Shown piece after piece: positions 17,643 to 27,477 of a DNA stretch of 64,000 nt. The stretch is from Kitasatospora fiedleri (GTDB lineage: Bacteria > Actinomycetota > Actinomycetes > Streptomycetales > Streptomycetaceae). Numbering within the stretch: the first letter of the stretch is position 1; the number at the start of each line of letters is the position of its first letter. The stretch spans positions 1,178,001 through 1,242,000 of the forward strand of contig NZ_OX419519.1 in assembly GCF_948472415.1 (NCBI RefSeq). The letters are read 5' to 3'. The translations under genes and the position numbers were made by a program. Below the pieces are notes generated by a model. That model ran no database searches and was not told where the DNA came from. It was given only the letters and a program-made list of their open reading frames with translations.

Positions 17643-18389
17643 ATGCCCCTGCTGTTGGCCCAGATCAGCGACCTCCACCTGGACGGCACCGCGCGCGCCA
17701 CCGAACGCGCCACCCGCGTCGTGCAGCACCTGCGCGGCCTGCCCCGGCCCGTCGACGCGCTGCTGGTCACCGGCGACATCGCCGACCACGGAACGGAGGA
17801 CGAGTACCGGGAGGCGGCCGAACTGCTGGCGGACACGCCCTTCCCGGTGCTCTGCTGCCCGGGCAACCACGACGCCCGCCCCGCCTACCGCAAGGCCCTG
17901 CTCGGCGAGGAGCCGGACACCGCGCCGATCAACCGGGCGCACCTGGTCGGCGGCACCGCGATCCTGATGGTCGACTCGACCGTGCCCGGCCGGGACGAGG
18001 GGCTGCTGGAACGGTCGACGCTCGACTGGATCGACACCACCCTGGCCGAACTCCCTTCGGGCACAGCCGCGTTGATCGCCTTCCACCATCCGCCGGTGGC
18101 CCTCCACCACCCGATGCCCGACGGGTACTCCCTCCAGCGCCCCGAGGACCTCGCCGCGCTGCTCGACGCCCACCCCGAGGTGGCCGCCGTCCTCACCGGG
18201 CACGCGCACACCGCCGCCGCGACCGGCTTCGCCGGACGCCCGCTGCTCGTCGGACCGGCCGTCACCTGGACACTTCAACTCCCCTGGGAGAGTGAGGACT
18301 TCGTCGGTCGTGACCAGCCGCCCGGGCTGGCCTACCACGTGCTGGACGACGCCCGCCGGCTCACCACCCACTACCGCGTCGTGCCCTGA
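17643..18389 (+). CDS. CpdA-like calcineurin-type metallophosphoesterase
   Basis: 248-residue cytosolic phosphodiesterase with the full metallophosphoesterase signature: QISDLHLDG (residue 7), LLVTGDIADHG, CCPGNHDARP, IAFHHPPVALHH and VLTGHAHTAAA. The fold and length resemble CpdA/Rv0805 cyclic-nucleotide phosphodiesterases, so cAMP is a plausible but unproven substrate. It is followed 11 bp later by the LysE-type exporter, suggesting a two-gene operon. Confidence 0.9.
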   Translation: MPLLLAQISDLHLDGTARATERATRVVQHLRGLPRPVDALLVTGDIADHGTEDEYREAAELLADTPFPVLCCPGNHDARPAYRKALLGEEPDTAPINRAHLVGGTAILMVDSTVPGRDEGLLERSTLDWIDTTLAELPSGTAALIAFHHPPVALHHPMPDGYSLQRPEDLAALLDAHPEVAAVLTGHAHTAAATGFAGRPLLVGPAVTWTLQLPWESEDFVGRDQPPGLAYHVLDDARRLTTHYRVVP

Positions 18390-18400
18390 CGGCCCGCGCC

Positions 18401-18996
18401 GTGGCCGACCCCCGCGCCGTCGCCGCCTTCCTGGTCGCGCTCCTCCCGCTGATCGCCACTCCCGGCGCGAGCCTCGCGCTGCTGCTGCGGCAGGTGGCCG
18501 AGCACGGCCGCCGCCGCGCGGCCCCCGTCGTCCTCGGCACCGTCACCGGCCTGGCCGTCCACGCGGCCCTCGCCGCCGCCGGACTGGCCCGCCTCACCGC
18601 GCACCACCCCGGCGCGCTCGCCGCCGTCCGGTGGGCCGGCGGCGCCTACCTGATCGGTCTGGCCGTCCTGACCTGGCGCTCCGCCGACCGCCCGCCGGGG
18701 CGCGCCGTCCGCACCGGGCGGGCCCGGTCCCGGTCCAGGCCCTGCTGGCGAACGTCCTCAACCCGAAGGCGGCGTCCATCTACCTCACCCTCGTCCCGCA
18801 GTTCCTGGATCCCGGACGTCCGCTGCCCGGCCAGGTGCTCACCCTGGCGGCCGCCCACGCCGCCCTGCTCACCGCCTGGCTGCTCGCCTGGACCGCCCTG
18901 CTCGGCCGCGCCGCCCCGCGCCCCGGCCCGCACCGCCGGACCACCCGCGCCACCGCCGCCGTCCTGCTCGCCCTGGGCCTGCACGCCCTGCGCTGA
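18401..18996 (+). CDS. LysE/RhtB-family exporter (one frame break)
   Basis: Membrane exporter of the LysE superfamily (amino-acid and related efflux). The GTG at 18401 gives MADPRAVAAFLVALLPLIATPGASLALLLRQ, with the family's TPG region in helix 1. The frame breaks near 18718 (TGRA/GPVPVQALLANVLNPKAASIYL), one G short in a ggg run; restored, the protein is 198 residues with about six helices. ALLANVLNPKA is the diagnostic LysE motif. It follows the phosphoesterase by 11 bp. Confidence 0.85.
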
Positions 18997-19118
18997 GGCC
19001 CCGGCCCGGCGCGCCTCCGTTCGGGCGACCGGCGGTGCGTCGGGGGCGGAGGTGTGCCGTCGGGCCCGGTCGGCGTGCTTCGCTCGGGCGGTCACTGCCC
19101 CCGACCGGACGGGTCGTC

Positions 19119-21466
19119 ATGCGCCGACTGCGGTTCCTGCTCGCCACCGCCGCCCTGCTCGCGGCCCTCCCCGGCCGGGCCGGGGCCGCCCCCGATCCGG
19201 GGGACCTGCTGGTCACCTACGTCGCCCGGGTCTGCGACAGCTACGACCAGGTGATGGCCAACAAGGCCCGCAACAACGTCCAGGAGTCGCTGCGCGACCT
19301 CGGGCCGGACTCCAATTACGCCCGCACCGAGACGGTGGGCGCCGCCAAGGAGGCCGCCGGGACACCGCTGCCGCCCTGCCGCCCGCTGCCGGGCTGGACC
19401 TTCTCCACCGGGCGCGGCTTCACCGGCCGCAGCCCCGCCACCCGGAACCTCAGCACCGTCTCCACCCCGCTCCGGCAGGACATCACCACCACCGCGAGCA
19501 CCCCCGAGCTGGACGCCGCCGGGAACCCCACCGGCCGCACCCTGACCGGCGCGGTCACCGTCGCGCTGACGGCCTCCGAGCGCGCCGCCGCCCAGGTCGG
19601 CAACCTGGTCGCCCAGGGGGGCACCAAGGCCGACCCGCTGAACGGCCGCGCGGACACCTACAGCTTCGCCGCGCTGCGCTGCGCCCAGGACGCCGTGAAC
19701 GGCGACAACGTCGAGTACCTGAGCTACCCGTCCGGTGCCCGGCACGTGTTCTGCTACTACTACGCGGTCACCCCGCCGTCCGGCGCGGGCACCATCACCG
19801 TGGTCAAGCAGGTCGCCCCCGGCAGCAACGGCTCGGGGACGTTCCGCTTCGACGGCGACATCTCCTACGCGGACACCAACGGCGACGGCGTCAACGACTT
19901 CACGCTGACCGCGAGTTCGGCCAAGCCGGCGTCGATGGACTTCATCCGTGCCGCGACCGGGCCGAACGACCCGCCGTGGACCTTCCAGGAGCAGATCGAC
20001 CCGGACAGCGGGTGGGCCCCGCCCGGCGCCCCGAGCTGCACCGCCGTGGACGCGGACGGCGGCCCCGGGCGCAGCGCGCTCACCACGGACTCCACCGGCC
20101 GGGCCGGCGTCTCGCTGGTCGGCGGGGAGCACGTCACCTGCACCTACACCAACCGGCGGAGGCCGGAAGGTCGCTGCTGGAGAAGGAGACGATCGGCGGC
20201 ACCGGCACCTTCGACATCGCCCTCACCCCGCCGCCGGGCTCCGACGTCCTGGTCGTCAGCCCCGTCACCACCACCACCGAGGGCGAGCCCGTCACCGTCG
20301 CCTCCGCCGCCCACCCGCTGGCCGGCCACTACGCGCTCACCGAGACCGTCCCCGCCCCCGACGGCACCGGCCGCTGGGACACCCCCACCGCGTACTGCAA
20401 CGGCACCGAGCTGCCCGTCACCACCGGGCCCGCCACCGGCGCCGCGCCGCGCGGCACCTGGAACGCCGGGTACGACCTGCCGACCGACGGCGAGACGCAC
20501 TGCCTGCTGACCAACCGGTTCGTCCCCGGCGGGCGGATCACCGTCGAGAAGACCACCCTCGGCGGGACCGGCACCTTCGACTACCTGATCACCCCGCACC
20601 CCGTCGGCCGCACCGCCGAACCGGAGGACGTCACGCTGCGCGCCAGCGCCACCACCACCGCCGAGAACACCCCGGTGACCGCCGTGCCCGCCGCCGAACA
20701 GCTCCGCGTCAGCGACCAGGTCCGCTACACCGTGCAGGAGTTGATGCCGCCGGCGACCGCCGACGGCCGGTGGGAACTGGAGAGCGCCGACTGCGGCCCG
20801 AACACCGGCCCGGTCGACCGCGAGCGCGCCGTCACCGACGTCCTCCTCACCGCCGCGGACCCCGCCCCCACCTGCCGGTTCACCAACCGCTTCCACCGGT
20901 TCGCCCGGCTCGACGTGGTCAAGCTCACCACCGACGACACCGCCCTGCGCCCGCTCGCCGCCCGCCTGGAACTGCGCTGCACCGGCGACGACGCCCCGAC
21001 CGCGCTCCGCGTCGAACCCGGCCGCGCCCGCGGCGACCTCCCGCGCCGCACCTTCGCCGCCCCCGCCGCCTGCACCCTGACCGAGCCCGCCACCGGCGGG
21101 GCCGACGGCATCGACACCGCGACCGAGGCCGTCCTGCGCACGGACGACGGCGCCGAGCAGGCGATCACCCTGGGGCGCGAGTTCACCGTCCCGGCGGAGC
21201 GCACCAGCACGGTGACCGTCACCAACCGGCTGACCCGGCCGTCCCCCTCGCCCTCCCCCTCGCCGTCCCCGTCCGCCTCCGGCTCCCCGTCGCCCTCGCC
21301 GTCCGCCGGGCCGTCCTCCCCCGCGCCCACACCGCCCCCGCCGCCCGCCGGGGGCCTCCCGGACACCGGCACCTCCCCGCTCGCCCTGCCGGGCGCGGTC
21401 TGCGCCGTCGCCCTGCTCGTCGCGGGAGCGGTCCTGTGGGCGGGCAGCCGCCGGAGCCGGGGCTGA
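19119..21466 (+). CDS. LPDTG-anchored surface protein with prealbumin-like repeats (one frame break)
   Basis: Sec-exported, sortase-anchored cell-wall protein of about 782 residues. Signal peptide MRRLRFLLATAALLAALPGRAGA; a unique N-terminal domain (about 25-240); then at least four SpaA/prealbumin-like units recognisable by their ends (HVTCTYTNR, HCLLTNRF, TCRFTNRF, VTVTNRL); a Ser-Pro-rich linker (from about 21240); and a C-terminal LPDTG, hydrophobic helix and RRSRG tail. The frame breaks at 20154-20156, where one G restored in ccgg gives TNRAEAGRSLLEKETIGG. An adhesin or surface scaffold role is inferred. It is convergent with the FtsW gene, only 16 bp away. Confidence 0.85.
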
Positions 21467-21482
21467 CCGGGCGAGCCGGGCG

Positions 21483-22868
21483 TCAGGGCGGGCCGGGTTC
21501 CCGTTCCGCCCGGCCCGCCGCGTCGGAGAGTTTGAGCAGGACGGCGGTGAGCAGCCAGTTCGCGGTGAGGGAGGAGCCGCCGGCGGCGAGGAAGGGGAGG
21601 GCCTTGCCGGTGAGCGGGATGAGGCCGGTGACGCCGCCGACGACGACGAAGACCTGGAGGGCGAGGGCGGCGGCCAGGCCGGTGGCGAGGAGTTTGCCGA
21701 AGGGGTCGGGCAGGGCGACGGCGGTGCGCAGGGCGCGTTGGACCAGCAGGCCGTAGAGGAGGAGGACGGCCATCGAGCCGGCCAGGCCGAGTTCTTCGCC
21801 GATGGTGGTGAAGATGAAGTCGCTGCGCCCGGCGAAGCCGATCAGGAAGGGGCGGCCCCGGCCGAGGCCGGTGCCGAGGACGCCGCCGGTGCCGAGGCCG
21901 AAGAGGGCCTGGGCGGGCTGCTGGGAGATCAGCGCCGGGTCGTGGACGGGTTCGTAGACGTCGAGCGGGTGCAGCCAGGCTTCGACCCGGCCGTGCACGT
22001 GCGGTTCGAGGTCGCCGACCACGGCCGCGCCGCCGACGGCCATCAGCAGGCCGATGAGCACCCAGCCGGTGCGTTCGGTGGCGGTGTAGAGCATCACCAC
22101 GAAGACGCCGAAGAAGATCAGCGAGGTGCCGAGGTCCCGTTCGAAGACCAGCACCAGCAGGCTGACCACCCAGATCGCCAGCACCGGCCCGAGGTTGCGG
22201 CCGCGCGGCAGGTGCAGGCCCCACGCCTTGCGGCCGGTGAGCGCGAGGGCGTCCCGGTTGGCGGTCAGGTACCCGGCGAAGAAGACCGTGATGGCGACCT
22301 TGGCGAACTCGTCCGGTTCGAAGGAGAGTCCGCCGATCCGGACCCACCGCTTGGCGCCGAAGCTGTCGCCGGGGAAGAACGCGGGTGCGGCGAGCAGCAC
22401 CAGCGCGCCCGTCATGATCAGGTAGACGTACTTCTGGAACAGCCGGTGGTGCCGGACCGCGGCCAGCACGCCGACGGCCAGCAGCGCGGCGATCACCGTC
22501 CACCGCACCTGGGCGGGCGCGGCCGGGAGCTTCTGCCAGTCGCCCTTGTCCGGGTGCCAGAGCGCGTAGGAGCGGTCGAGGCGGTCGAGCAGGACGAGTC
22601 CGAAGCCGGTGAGCAGGACCGCGAGCGGCAGGATCAGCGGGTCCGCGTACGGGGCCCAGCGGCGGACGGCGAGGTGCAGCAGCAGGGCGAGCGCGCCGAG
22701 GCCCGCACCGTAGGGCAGCAGGCCGGGCGGGACGGTGCCGCGCAGGGCCAGACTCGCGGTGGTCCAGCCCGCCAGGCAGACGGCCACCGCGAGGAGCAGC
22801 AGGGTGAGTTCGCTGCGGCGGCGGCGCGCGGCGCGGCGGCGGCCGGCGCTGCGCGGGGCGGCGTTCAC
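21483..22868 (-). CDS. FtsW/RodA/SpoVE family protein (SEDS glycosyltransferase)
   Basis: 461-residue polytopic SEDS protein, the class that polymerises lipid II into peptidoglycan with a partner penicillin-binding protein. Motifs: GGLSFEPDEFAKVAITVFFAGYLT, LVFERDLGTSLIFFGVFVVML, the long extracytoplasmic loop with QQPAQALFGLGTGGVLGTGLGRG, FIFTTIGEELGLAGS and VTGLIPLTGKALPFLAAGGSS. Start at GTG 22868 (MNAAPRSAGRRRAARR); the longer frame crosses the intergenic operator. It is not in a dcw or mre cluster, so it is probably one of the extra streptomycete FtsW/RodA paralogues. Divergent from the CtaG-like gene. Confidence 0.92.
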   Translation of the reverse strand: MNAAPRSAGRRRAARRRRSELTLLLLAVAVCLAGWTTASLALRGTVPPGLLPYGAGLGALALLLHLAVRRWAPYADPLILPLAVLLTGFGLVLLDRLDRSYALWHPDKGDWQKLPAAPAQVRWTVIAALLAVGVLAAVRHHRLFQKYVYLIMTGALVLLAAPAFFPGDSFGAKRWVRIGGLSFEPDEFAKVAITVFFAGYLTANRDALALTGRKAWGLHLPRGRNLGPVLAIWVVSLLVLVFERDLGTSLIFFGVFVVMLYTATERTGWVLIGLLMAVGGAAVVGDLEPHVHGRVEAWLHPLDVYEPVHDPALISQQPAQALFGLGTGGVLGTGLGRGRPFLIGFAGRSDFIFTTIGEELGLAGSMAVLLLYGLLVQRALRTAVALPDPFGKLLATGLAAALALQVFVVVGGVTGLIPLTGKALPFLAAGGSSLTANWLLTAVLLKLSDAAGRAEREPGPP

Positions 22869-22884
22869 CCGGGCTCCCCCACTC

Positions 22885-22907
22885 GTAGATTCTACAGCGG
22901 TGTAGAT
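22885..22907. promoter_or_regulatory. overlapping dyads between ftsW-like and ctaG-like genes
   Basis: TCTACA (22891-22896) and TGTAGA (22901-22906) form a 6-4-6 inverted repeat, overlapped by GTAGA-T-TCTAC (22885-22895); GTAGAT also recurs as a direct repeat 17 bp apart. The TACA...TGTA core resembles BlaI/CopY-type operators. It lies 17 bp from the FtsW start and 117 bp from the CtaG start. Confidence 0.55.
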
Positions 22908-23022
22908 GCTGGAGCCGGGTCCGCGGTCGCGGGCCCGACCCTGCGACGACGCCCGGAACCCCGCCCCGGGTTCCACCGCCGGGCCCCGCCCCCGGCACCG
23001 CCGCCCGAAGGAGGCCCCCGGC

Positions 23023-24010
23023 ATGACCCACCCCGCGGCCGTCGCGCCCTGGCACTGGTCGGCGCTGGCCGACACCTGGACGCTCGAACCGGCGGTCACC
23101 GCCCTGTCCGTCCTGCTCGCGGCCGGCTACCTGACCGGCGCCCGCCGCCACCGCACCGGCGGCGCCGGCCGCTGGCCCTGGTACCGCACCCTGGCGTTCC
23201 TGGGCGGCCTCGCGGTCTGGGTCTGGACCACCTGCTCCGGCCTCGGCGCGTACGAGCGGGTGCTGTTCACCGACCGCGCGGTGCAGTTGGTCCTGCTGCT
23301 GATGCTGGTGCCGATGCTGCTCGCCCTGGGCGCGCCCGTCTCGCTGCTGGCCGCCGCCCTCCCGGCGGCGGGCCGCGCCCGGCTGCGGGCCGCGCTGTCC
23401 GGCCGGGTCTCCCGGGTGCTGATGTTCCCGCTGGTGTCCACCGTGCTGCTGGTCGCGCCGCCCTGGCTGCTGTACTTCACGCCGCTGTACGCCCGGACGC
23501 TGACCGACCCGGCCTGGAACACCGGCTTCCACCTGGTCCCGGTGCTGCTCGGCCTGCTCTACTTCTGGCCGCGCCTGCAACTGGACCCGGTCGCGCACCC
23601 GTACCCGCTGATGATCGGCGTGGTGATCACCTTCGTCGAGGTGGTCTTCGACGCGGCCCTCGCCCTGGTGCTGCTGTACGGCGGCCACGTGATCGCCGAG
23701 CCGTACTACGCGGGCCTGGCCCGCGACTGGGGCCCACCCTCGCCCGCGACCAGTTCGTCGGCGGCAACGCGATCTGGGTCCTCGGCGACCTGGTCGGCCT
23801 GCCCTTCCTGTGCGCGCTGATCCGCCGGCTGATCGTCACCGGCGCGCCGAGGCGGCGGCGGTGGACGCCGCACTGGACGCGGCGGCGGAGGCCCGGGCGG
23901 TGGGGTCCTCCTCGGCGGGCGCCGCCCCGGGCGCTCCGGCGAGCGCTGTCGCCGGGGACCGGCCGTGGTGGCTGGACGATCCCAACCTCCGGCACCGCTA
24001 CGGCGGTTGA
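23023..24010 (+). CDS. CtaG-like cytochrome c oxidase assembly protein (two frame breaks)
   Basis: Polytopic membrane protein of the caa3_CtaG family, linked to cytochrome oxidase (copper) assembly. ATG at 23023 with aaggaggc 8 nt upstream. Membrane segments and motifs include LFTDRAVQLVLLLMLVPMLLAL, LVAPPWLLYFTPLY, LIGVV-type MIGVVITFVEVVFDAALA and GGHVIAEPYY. One C is missing near 23734 (DWGPTLARDQFVGGNAIWVLGD) and another near 23848 (VTGAPEAAAVDAALDAA); restored, the protein is 329 residues ending WWLDDPNLRHRYGG. The two breaks 115 bp apart are both in ccc/ccg contexts and look like base-calling errors. Confidence 0.85.
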
Positions 24011-24074
24011 GCCCCCGCGCCCCGCGCTGCCGCCCGGCGCCCCGTGCCGCCCCGCGCTGCCGCCCCGGCCCGGG

Positions 24075-24728
24075 CTACCCGACCGGCTCGCCGGCGTTCA
24101 GCACCCGTCCGGCGAACTCCGGGTCGAAGGCGACCCGGACCAGGGCGTCGGCCAGCCGGTGCAGTTCGGCCGGGTCGACCAGGGCGGCCAGCTCGGCCGG
24201 GTCGGTCGGGAGCCGGAGCAGTTCGGCACCGGCCAGCACCCGGGCGTCCAGGGCCGGGCGCAGGTGCGGCCAGACCGCCTGCGCGTCGCGGCAGAACGCG
24301 GCGGCGCCGGCCGGGCCGATGCCGGGGAAGCGCTGGAGCAGGGCCCTGGTCCGGTCGGGGCGGTGCTGGGCGGCGACGGCGAGCTTGCGCAGGTCGCCGC
24401 CGTACTCGTCCTGGGCCAGGCGGGCGCAGTCGTTGAGGCGGGTGGCGGTGCCCTCGGCGAAGTGGCGGTAGTGCCCGGCGATCAGCGCGTCCTTGCAGTG
24501 CTGCCGCCCCAACTCCAGGGTGCCGTAGGGCGTTCCGGCCCCGGCGGCGATCAGCGCGGCCGTGCCGGTGACGGCGATCGCGCCCTGGACGCGGGCCGAC
24601 ACCAGGTTGCTCAGCACCAGGAGCTGCCAGAGCGGTTCGGCCCGGTCCGCGAGCACGATGCCCGCCTGTTCCGGGTACGTGCCCCCGGCTGCCTCCACCA
24701 GCACCGCCACCCGTCGCCGCGCGTCCAT
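24075..24728 (-). CDS. endonuclease III-like HhH-fold protein
   Basis: 217-residue soluble protein resembling the DNA-glycosylase/endonuclease III fold. A helix-hairpin-helix segment LLQRFPGIGPAGAAAFCRDAQ (about residues 125-145) is preceded by several helices including LWQLLVLSNLVSARVQG, similar to the N-terminal part of HhH-GPD proteins. I do not see the catalytic Lys/Asp pattern with confidence nor a 4Fe-4S Cys cluster, so enzymatic activity is uncertain. Start at ATG 24728 (MDARRRVAVLVEAAGG). Convergent with the CtaG-like gene. Confidence 0.7.
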   Translation of the reverse strand: MDARRRVAVLVEAAGGTYPEQAGIVLADRAEPLWQLLVLSNLVSARVQGAIAVTGTAALIAAGAGTPYGTLELGRQHCKDALIAGHYRHFAEGTATRLNDCARLAQDEYGGDLRKLAVAAQHRPDRTRALLQRFPGIGPAGAAAFCRDAQAVWPHLRPALDARVLAGAELLRLPTDPAELAALVDPAELHRLADALVRVAFDPEFAGRVLNAGEPVG

Positions 24729-24922
24729 TCCGGCCCTCCCGCCGTTGATTCGCTGACGAACCGCCAGCCGTCGGGCCCGACGGTACGCGGCGGCGGCCCC
24801 GACCGGCCCGCAGCCACGCCGCGAACGCCCCGGTTCGGCCCGCGCCCGCGCCACCGGGAAACGGCGGGCGGGCGGGGCGGGGGACGGCGGCGGGACGGGG
24901 GACGGTCGGGGCTCCGGGGGTC

Positions 24923-25612
24923 TCAGCCCAGCAGCGCGGCGACCTCGGCCAGCGAGTGCACCCGCGGCACGGCGCTCTCCTCGCCGCTCGGCTCGCGGTC
25001 CAGCCAGATGCCCAGCAGCCCGGCCTCGGTGGCGGCCTGCGCGTCCACGTCCAGGCGGTCGCCGACGTACGCGGCGCGCTCGGGGGCGACACCGAGGGTG
25101 CGGCAGGCGAGGTGGAAGATCGCCGGGTCGGGCTTGGCGCAGCCCGCCTCGGCGGAGGCGGTGGTGTGCGGGACGAGCACGTCGAGGCCGACGGCGCGCA
25201 GCTTGCGCCGCTGAATGTCGCCCTCCCCGTTGGTGATCACGCCCGTCCGCCGTGACGCGCCCAACTCCCTTACCGCGCGCGGCACTTCCGGGTAGGCCCG
25301 CCAGGAGCGCTCGTAGCGCCGCAGGTAACCGGCGAACCAGGCGTCGGCCCGCTCGGCCGGCCACTCCCCCAGCCCGAGGTGCGCGGCCAGCCCGACGGCC
25401 CGGTTGCGGCGCTGCTGGTGGACGGTCGACTCGCCCGCCAGGTAGCGGTCGTACTCGACTCGTTCGAGGCGGCGCCAGAACCGCAGCACCTCGTCCCGGT
25501 CGAACTCCCGCCCGGACAGCTCCGCCGCGACCCCGGCCAGCACGGCCGCCTCGGCCGCCCCCTCGTGGTCCAGCAGCGTGCCGTCGAGGTCGAACAGCAC
25601 CGCTTCGATCAC
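24923..25612 (-). CDS. HAD-superfamily hydrolase
   Basis: 229-residue haloacid-dehalogenase-type phosphohydrolase. Motif I is VLFDLDGTLLD (residue 5), a helical cap (about 20-100) follows, motif II is TGVITNGEGD, the Lys of motif III is in AGCAKPDPAIF, and motif IV is YVGDRLDVDAQAA. The arrangement matches YjjG/phosphoglycolate-phosphatase-like members, where substrate range is broad, so no specific substrate is assigned. It lies 51 bp after the ADP-ribosylglycohydrolase gene on the same strand. Confidence 0.9.
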   Translation of the reverse strand: MIEAVLFDLDGTLLDHEGAAEAAVLAGVAAELSGREFDRDEVLRFWRRLERVEYDRYLAGESTVHQQRRNRAVGLAAHLGLGEWPAERADAWFAGYLRRYERSWRAYPEVPRAVRELGASRRTGVITNGEGDIQRRKLRAVGLDVLVPHTTASAEAGCAKPDPAIFHLACRTLGVAPERAAYVGDRLDVDAQAATEAGLLGIWLDREPSGEESAVPRVHSLAEVAALLG

Positions 25613-25663
25613 CGCCCGCCTCCCGTCCTCGCCCGTTTCACCCTACCGGCCGCTGACGTGCCG

Positions 25664-27037
25664 TCACCACCCGGCCACCGGGCGCTCACCTCGCGGTACC
25701 GGGCGCCCCGTCCCCGGCTCGGACTCCGGTTCCGGTTCCGGTTCCGGTTCCAGCTCCAGCTCCAGCTCCAGCTCCAGCTCCAGCTCCAGGAGGACGTCGA
25801 GCAGGCGCGCGGGGCCGGACCGGTGGGCCGGGTGGGCCTCGGTGCGGGCGGCGCGCGGGTACCAGTGGCCGTCCGGGGCGGGGGCGAAGTCCAGGGCCCA
25901 GAGTTCGTGTCCGGTGTCGGCGCGGTGCAGGTGCAGGGTGCCGTCGGCGGTGTGGGTGAGCCAGCGGGGGGTGCGCAGTCCGGCCCGGTAGCGGTGCCAC
26001 TGCCGGTCGGACCAGCGCAGCTCGGGGACGGGGTGGGGGCGCGGCAGGCGCATCGGCGTCAGGTGGCCGGGGGCGGGGCGGACACCGCCGGGGGTGGGGA
26101 ACGCCCAGCCCGGCAGCGGTTCGCGGGCGGCCAGCCAGGGCCCGGGGATGCCCCCGGTGCCGGTCCGGGCGGCGACCACGCCGCCGGTGATCGCGGCCAC
26201 CGTGTCGACGTCCCCGCCCGCGTCGATCGCCGCCCGGAGCGCCGACGGGTAGTCGGTGAGCCAGTGGGCGGCGCACCACAGCGCGTAGGGGACGGTGTCG
26301 GCGGCGCTGGTGCGGCTGCCGTTGCCGAGCACGGCGGCGGCCGCCCGCGGGTCGGAGCGGTCGGTCAGCCCGGCCGCCTCCAGGACGCCCCGCCGCACGG
26401 CGCCGTGCGGGGTCAGGTCGGCGACCTCGCGCAGCAGGCGCTCCGGCGTGGTCGCCGCGGTGCGGGCCCGGACGGCGAGGGCGGCGGCGACGGCCACCGC
26501 GATCGCGCCGTCCACGGCCTGCGGGTGGGTGTGGGTGATCACGGCGGTGTCGGCGGCCGGGCGGACGGCGGCGGCCGGGTCCTCCGCGTACCAGGCGCCC
26601 AGCGGGGCCACCCGCATGGCCGCGCCGTTGCCGAACGAGCCCTGGCCGTCGAAGAGTTCGGCCGCCAGGCGGCGGGCGTCGCCGCCCTCCCGGACCAGCC
26701 GGAGCATCCGGTTGGCGGCCGGCCCGTAGCCGCGGTCGAAGTCGTGCCGGCGGGCGAAGGCGTGGGTGAGGTCGAAGCTGTCGATCGCGCCGCGCTCGCA
26801 CTGGGCGGCGTACACCGAGCAGGCCATCTCGGTGTCGTCGGTCCACGGCCACGGGCCGGGCGGTGCGGTGCGGGCGTCCAGGTGCGCGCGGGCGACGGCC
26901 GGGACGAAGAACTGGGCCCCGAGCGCGTCGCCGACGGACAGGCCCTGGAGCGCGTCGAACGCGGGGCCGCCGTGCGGGAACGGGCTGTGCGGGGAGGTGT
27001 CGGGCGGGAACGAGCCGCGCGGGGAGGTGTCGGTCAT
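25664..27037 (-). CDS. ADP-ribosylglycohydrolase family protein with (LE)n(EP)n tail
   Basis: 457-residue protein of the DraG/ADP-ribosylhydrolase family, which removes ADP-ribose from proteins or small molecules using two Mg2+. Visible metal motifs: WPWTDDTEMACSV (about residue 65) and DAGGDVDTVAAITGG (about 270); GLSVGDALGAQFF marks the N-terminus of the domain. A C-terminal extension (about 330-415) has the RWSDRQWHRYRAGL block, then a repetitive Leu-Glu/Glu-Pro tract encoded by hexanucleotide repeats. Start ATG at 27037 (MTDTSPRGSFPPD). A family member with an unusual tail; target unknown. Confidence 0.88.
   Translation of the reverse strand: MTDTSPRGSFPPDTSPHSPFPHGGPAFDALQGLSVGDALGAQFFVPAVARAHLDARTAPPGPWPWTDDTEMACSVYAAQCERGAIDSFDLTHAFARRHDFDRGYGPAANRMLRLVREGGDARRLAAELFDGQGSFGNGAAMRVAPLGAWYAEDPAAAVRPAADTAVITHTHPQAVDGAIAVAVAAALAVRARTAATTPERLLREVADLTPHGAVRRGVLEAAGLTDRSDPRAAAAVLGNGSRTSAADTVPYALWCAAHWLTDYPSALRAAIDAGGDVDTVAAITGGVVAARTGTGGIPGPWLAAREPLPGWAFPTPGGVRPAPGHLTPMRLPRPHPVPELRWSDRQWHRYRAGLRTPRWLTHTADGTLHLHRADTGHELWALDFAPAPDGHWYPRAARTEAHPAHRSGPARLLDVLLELELELELELELEPEPEPEPESEPGTGRPVPRGERPVAGW
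25726..25790. repeat. coding hexanucleotide repeats: 4 x ccggtt and 6.8 x ccagct
   Basis: Perfect 6-bp repeats inside the 3' end of the ADP-ribosylglycohydrolase gene: ccggtt at 25726-25749 and ccagct from 25750 to 25790. On the coding strand they give Glu-Pro and Leu-Glu dipeptide runs. The frame is kept for any copy number. Confidence 0.92.
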
Positions 27038-27101
27038 ACGTGTTCCACCGAACCGTGCGGGCGGGGCGGGTGTCAAGCCCCGTCCCGTGGCGGCCCGGTG
27101 G

Positions 27102-27149
27102 CTCGGCGGCTCAGTGCCTCAGCGGCTCAGCGGCTCAGCGGCTCGGCGG
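27102..27149. repeat. 8-bp tandem repeat, six units
   Basis: Six units of ctcagcgg (units 1, 2 and 6 degenerate) between the divergent ADP-ribosylglycohydrolase and the small membrane protein genes. Confidence 0.85.
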
Positions 27150-27241
27150 AAAGGTCGGGCCGCCGGTCGCGCGTCGCCCGGCCGGGGCGGCGGTGGCCTG
27201 GGACGATCGGACGGTACGTTCCGGAACGGAAGGTGGACCCC

Positions 27242-27448
27242 ATGGTCGGCGCGGTTCTGATCGTCGTCCTGCTGCTCGTGCTCGGCGGCTGCACCTGCGT
27301 GGTGTGGGCCGCGCGCGGCGGCCCCGACTGGGTGCGGGCCGTCGCCCGGGTCACCCTCGGCGTGGGCAGGATGATCCGCCGGACCGAGCGCAACCGGCGG
27401 CGCTACGGCCTCACCAGCGGCCGGTCCGGTACCAGCAACGGGGACTGA
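27242..27448 (+). CDS. small membrane protein, unknown function
   Basis: 68-residue protein starting at ATG 27242 with a ggaaggtgg ribosome-binding region just upstream. It has one N-terminal hydrophobic helix (VLIVVLLLVLGGCTCVVWAA) and a basic C-terminal half (RMIRRTERNRRRYG). The GGC inside the helix is not a good lipobox because no signal-type basic N-region precedes it. Function unknown; coding probability rests on codon bias and the ribosome-binding site. Confidence 0.65.
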   Translation: MVGAVLIVVLLLVLGGCTCVVWAARGGPDWVRAVARVTLGVGRMIRRTERNRRRYGLTSGRSGTSNGD

Positions 27449-27477
27449 CCCGGGCGCCGGCGGCTCCCGGCGGGGCG

